DNA of 64,000 nt from Bryobacterales bacterium F-183. Its GTDB lineage: Bacteria > Acidobacteriota > Terriglobia > Bryobacterales > Bryobacteraceae. The stretch spans positions 4,359,835 through 4,423,834 of the forward strand of contig AP025252.1 of NCBI GenBank assembly GCA_016865505.2. The letters are read 5' to 3'. Both the position numbers and the translations under genes were made by a program. This document shows, one piece after another, positions 62,558 to 64,000 of this stretch. The notes under the pieces were generated by a model that made no database searches, had not been told where the DNA came from, and was given only the letters and a program-made list of their open reading frames with translations. Positions within the stretch are counted from its first letter, which is position 1. The number at the start of each line of letters is the position of its first letter.

Positions 62558-63859
62558 ATGTGGATAGCACCTGCCGAGGGTAAGCTCGGCATTTTGATTC
62601 CCGGCATCGGAGCCGTTTCGACAACCTTTATGGGCGGCGTGGAGGCGATCAAAAAGGGCATCGCCGCCCCGGTCGGCTCCCTCACCCAGCTGGGTACCAT
62701 CCGCCTCGGCAAACGTACCGACAACCGCACGCCCCGCATCCAGGACTTCGTCCCCCTCGCCAAGCTCGACCAATTAGTCTTCGGCGGCTGGGACATCTAC
62801 GAGGACAACGCCTACGAGGCTGCCGTCAACGCCCGCGTCTTTGACACCCATCACCTGGACGCCGTCAAGGCCGAACTGTCAGCCATCCAGCCCATGAAGG
62901 CCGTCTTCGACCCCAAGTACGTCAAGCGCATCAACGGTCCCAACGTGAAGACCGAAGGCACCAAGATGGACAAGGCGCAGGCGCTGATGGAGGACATCCG
63001 CCAGTTCAAAGCAGCAAACGGTGTCGAGCGTTGCGTCATGATCTGGTGCGGGTCCACCGAAGTGTTCCACAAACCGGCCGCCGTACATCAGACCTTGGCA
63101 GCGTTTGAGGCCGGCCTGCATGCCAACGACCCCGACATCGCCCCGTCGCAGATTTACGCCTATGCGGCCTTGCAGATGGGCATCCCGTACGCCAACGGCG
63201 CGCCCAACCTGACGACCGATACGCCAGCCCTGTTGGATCTCGCGCGGGACCGCAACGTCGCCATCTGCGGCAAGGACTTCAAGACCGGCCAGACCTTCAT
63301 GAAGACCTTGCTCGCCCCCGGCTTCAAGGCGCGCATGTTAGGGATGAGCGGCTGGTTTTCCACCAACATCCTAGGCAATCGCGACGGCGAGGTACTCGAA
63401 GATCCCGGCTCATTCAAGACCAAGGAGGAGACCAAGCTCAGCGTGCTGGACTCGATCCTGCAGCCGCACCTTTACCCCGATTTGTACAAGGACCTGTACC
63501 ACGCCGTGCGCATCAACTACTATCCGCCGCGCGGCGACGCCAAAGAGGGCTGGGACAACATCGACATCTTCGGCTGGATGGGCTACCCGATGCAGATCAA
63601 GGTGGACTTCCTGTGTCGCGACTCGATCCTCGCGGCCCCGCTGGTATTGGACTTAGTGCTCTTCCTGGACCTCGCGCAGCGTGCCGGAATGAAGGGGATA
63701 CAGGAGTGGCTAAGCTTCTACTTCAAGGCCCCGATGACGGCGCCGGGACTGTACCCGGAGCATGACATCTTCATCCAGTTGATGAAGCTGAAAAACACGC
63801 TCCGCCACATGCAAGGCGAAGAGCTGATCACGCACCTGGGCCTTGAGTATTACGACTAG
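62558..63859 (+). CDS. Inositol-3-phosphate synthase
   Basis: 433 residues. The enzyme turns glucose-6-phosphate into myo-inositol-3-phosphate with NAD. The N-terminal dinucleotide-binding region (KLGILIPGIGAVSTTFMGG), the conserved VMIWCGSTEVFH, CGKDFKTGQTFMKTLLAP (active-site Lys region), WFSTNILGNRDGEVL and KVDFLCRDSILAAPLVLDL are all present. It is of the bacterial/archaeal type rather than the eukaryotic one. In bacteria inositol feeds phosphatidylinositol or glycosides; which pathway applies here is not visible. It is convergent with the HEAT-repeat gene. Confidence 0.94.
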   Translation: MWIAPAEGKLGILIPGIGAVSTTFMGGVEAIKKGIAAPVGSLTQLGTIRLGKRTDNRTPRIQDFVPLAKLDQLVFGGWDIYEDNAYEAAVNARVFDTHHLDAVKAELSAIQPMKAVFDPKYVKRINGPNVKTEGTKMDKAQALMEDIRQFKAANGVERCVMIWCGSTEVFHKPAAVHQTLAAFEAGLHANDPDIAPSQIYAYAALQMGIPYANGAPNLTTDTPALLDLARDRNVAICGKDFKTGQTFMKTLLAPGFKARMLGMSGWFSTNILGNRDGEVLEDPGSFKTKEETKLSVLDSILQPHLYPDLYKDLYHAVRINYYPPRGDAKEGWDNIDIFGWMGYPMQIKVDFLCRDSILAAPLVLDLVLFLDLAQRAGMKGIQEWLSFYFKAPMTAPGLYPEHDIFIQLMKLKNTLRHMQGEELITHLGLEYYD

Positions 63860-63865
63860 TTGCGC

Positions 63866-63896
63866 GGGCCGCGAGAAGATGTACAGCTCGCGGCCC
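63866..63896. terminator. Bidirectional hairpin between convergent genes
   Basis: GGGCCGCGAG (63866-63875) pairs with CTCGCGGCCC (63887-63896), 11-base loop. It lies 7 bases after the synthase stop and 8 before the end of the convergent gene. No T-run, but the position fits a shared terminator. Confidence 0.6.
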
Positions 63897-63904
63897 CGTC
63901 CAGC

Positions 63905-64000
63905 TTATCGCTTCGATTCCATGTCCTTCAGAAGGTCTTTCACATCGGGATCGTCCTTCCAGCCGCGCGCCAACTCCTGCACCGCCGCTCGCCGGACAGA
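63905..64000 (-). CDS. HEAT-repeat protein, C-terminal fragment
   Basis: Cut by the right edge. The minus-strand frame reads SVRRAAVQELARGWKDDPD, then KDLLKDMESKR and stop TAA at 63905-63907. The pattern of a repeat helix pair (VRRAAVQELARG, followed by a D-P-D turn and VKDLLKD) is that of HEAT repeats. Function unknown. Confidence 0.65.
   Translation of the reverse strand, partial: SVRRAAVQELARGWKDDPDVKDLLKDMESKR

Overview
The window looks like chromosomal DNA of a high-GC member of the Acidobacteriota, probably close to Solibacter/Bryobacter. I infer this from an Oar-like TonB receptor with an N-terminal carboxypeptidase-regulatory domain at the left edge, a sugar-dehydrogenase-like protein whose C-terminal region resembles the Solibacter-type C-terminal domain, two secreted S9 peptidases, many short secreted proteins of unknown function, and a tRNA-Ser followed by a restriction-gene remnant. 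No transposase, integrase, phage gene, rRNA or CRISPR array was seen. Coding density is high and most genes sit in short overlapping operons.

Layout. 1-2.0 kb: receptor fragment, lipoprotein and an NlpC/P60-like protein, all on the minus strand. 2.0-5.9 kb: a four-gene operon for cysteine made on a sulfur-carrier protein (cysM, JAMM protease, ThiS/CysO-like carrier, MoeZ-like E1 with rhodanese), followed by a secreted protein and a zinc-ribbon protein. 6.0-6.6 kb: tRNA-Ser(GGA) and a decayed Mrr-type gene. 6.8-18.35 kb: M50 peptidase, rdgB, prmC, a ceramidase-like hydrolase, a HAD phosphatase, a hybrid histidine kinase that lacks both phospho-acceptors, a DUF218 protein, an ABC exporter and a PDZ-like membrane protein. 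18.35-18.8 kb: a tandem array of 80-bp units with a palindromic core. 18.9-24.9 kb: the translation operon rimP-nusA-infB-DUF503-rbfA, running on into apbE, hemE and hemY (to 28.4 kb).

28.4-34.1 kb: a PIN-type toxin-antitoxin pair, a secreted glucose/sorbosone dehydrogenase-like protein, an AraC-MGMT repair protein and a type-44-like polymorphic toxin. 34.3-38.2 kb: an S9 peptidase, a DinB-like protein and a second protein with the same N-terminal delivery-like module as the toxin. 38.3-42.75 kb: a membrane-bound formate dehydrogenase operon whose catalytic subunit contains an in-frame UGA (selenocysteine) followed by a SECIS-like hairpin. 42.76-49.96 kb: a MazEF-type pair, a C-terminal processing protease, deoC, a lipase-like protein and an intact hybrid sensor kinase. 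50.1-53.4 kb: dnaK and dnaJ, ending in a strong terminator. 53.4-58.3 kb: a small membrane protein, TetR-SDR-DUF2141 operon and a second S9 peptidase. 58.3-64 kb: a large secreted protein, a GMC oxidoreductase with its small partner, DUF192, inositol-phosphate synthase and the tail of a HEAT-repeat gene.

The most interesting points are the selenocysteine formate dehydrogenase, the capped (Gly-Gly-Arg) sulfur carrier encoded with its protease, E1 enzyme and cysteine synthase, the two proteins sharing a toxin-type N-terminal module, the phospho-dead hybrid kinase, the 80-bp repeat array with related palindromes 16 kb away, and a marked excess of the tetranucleotide GTAC in the blocks I counted by hand.
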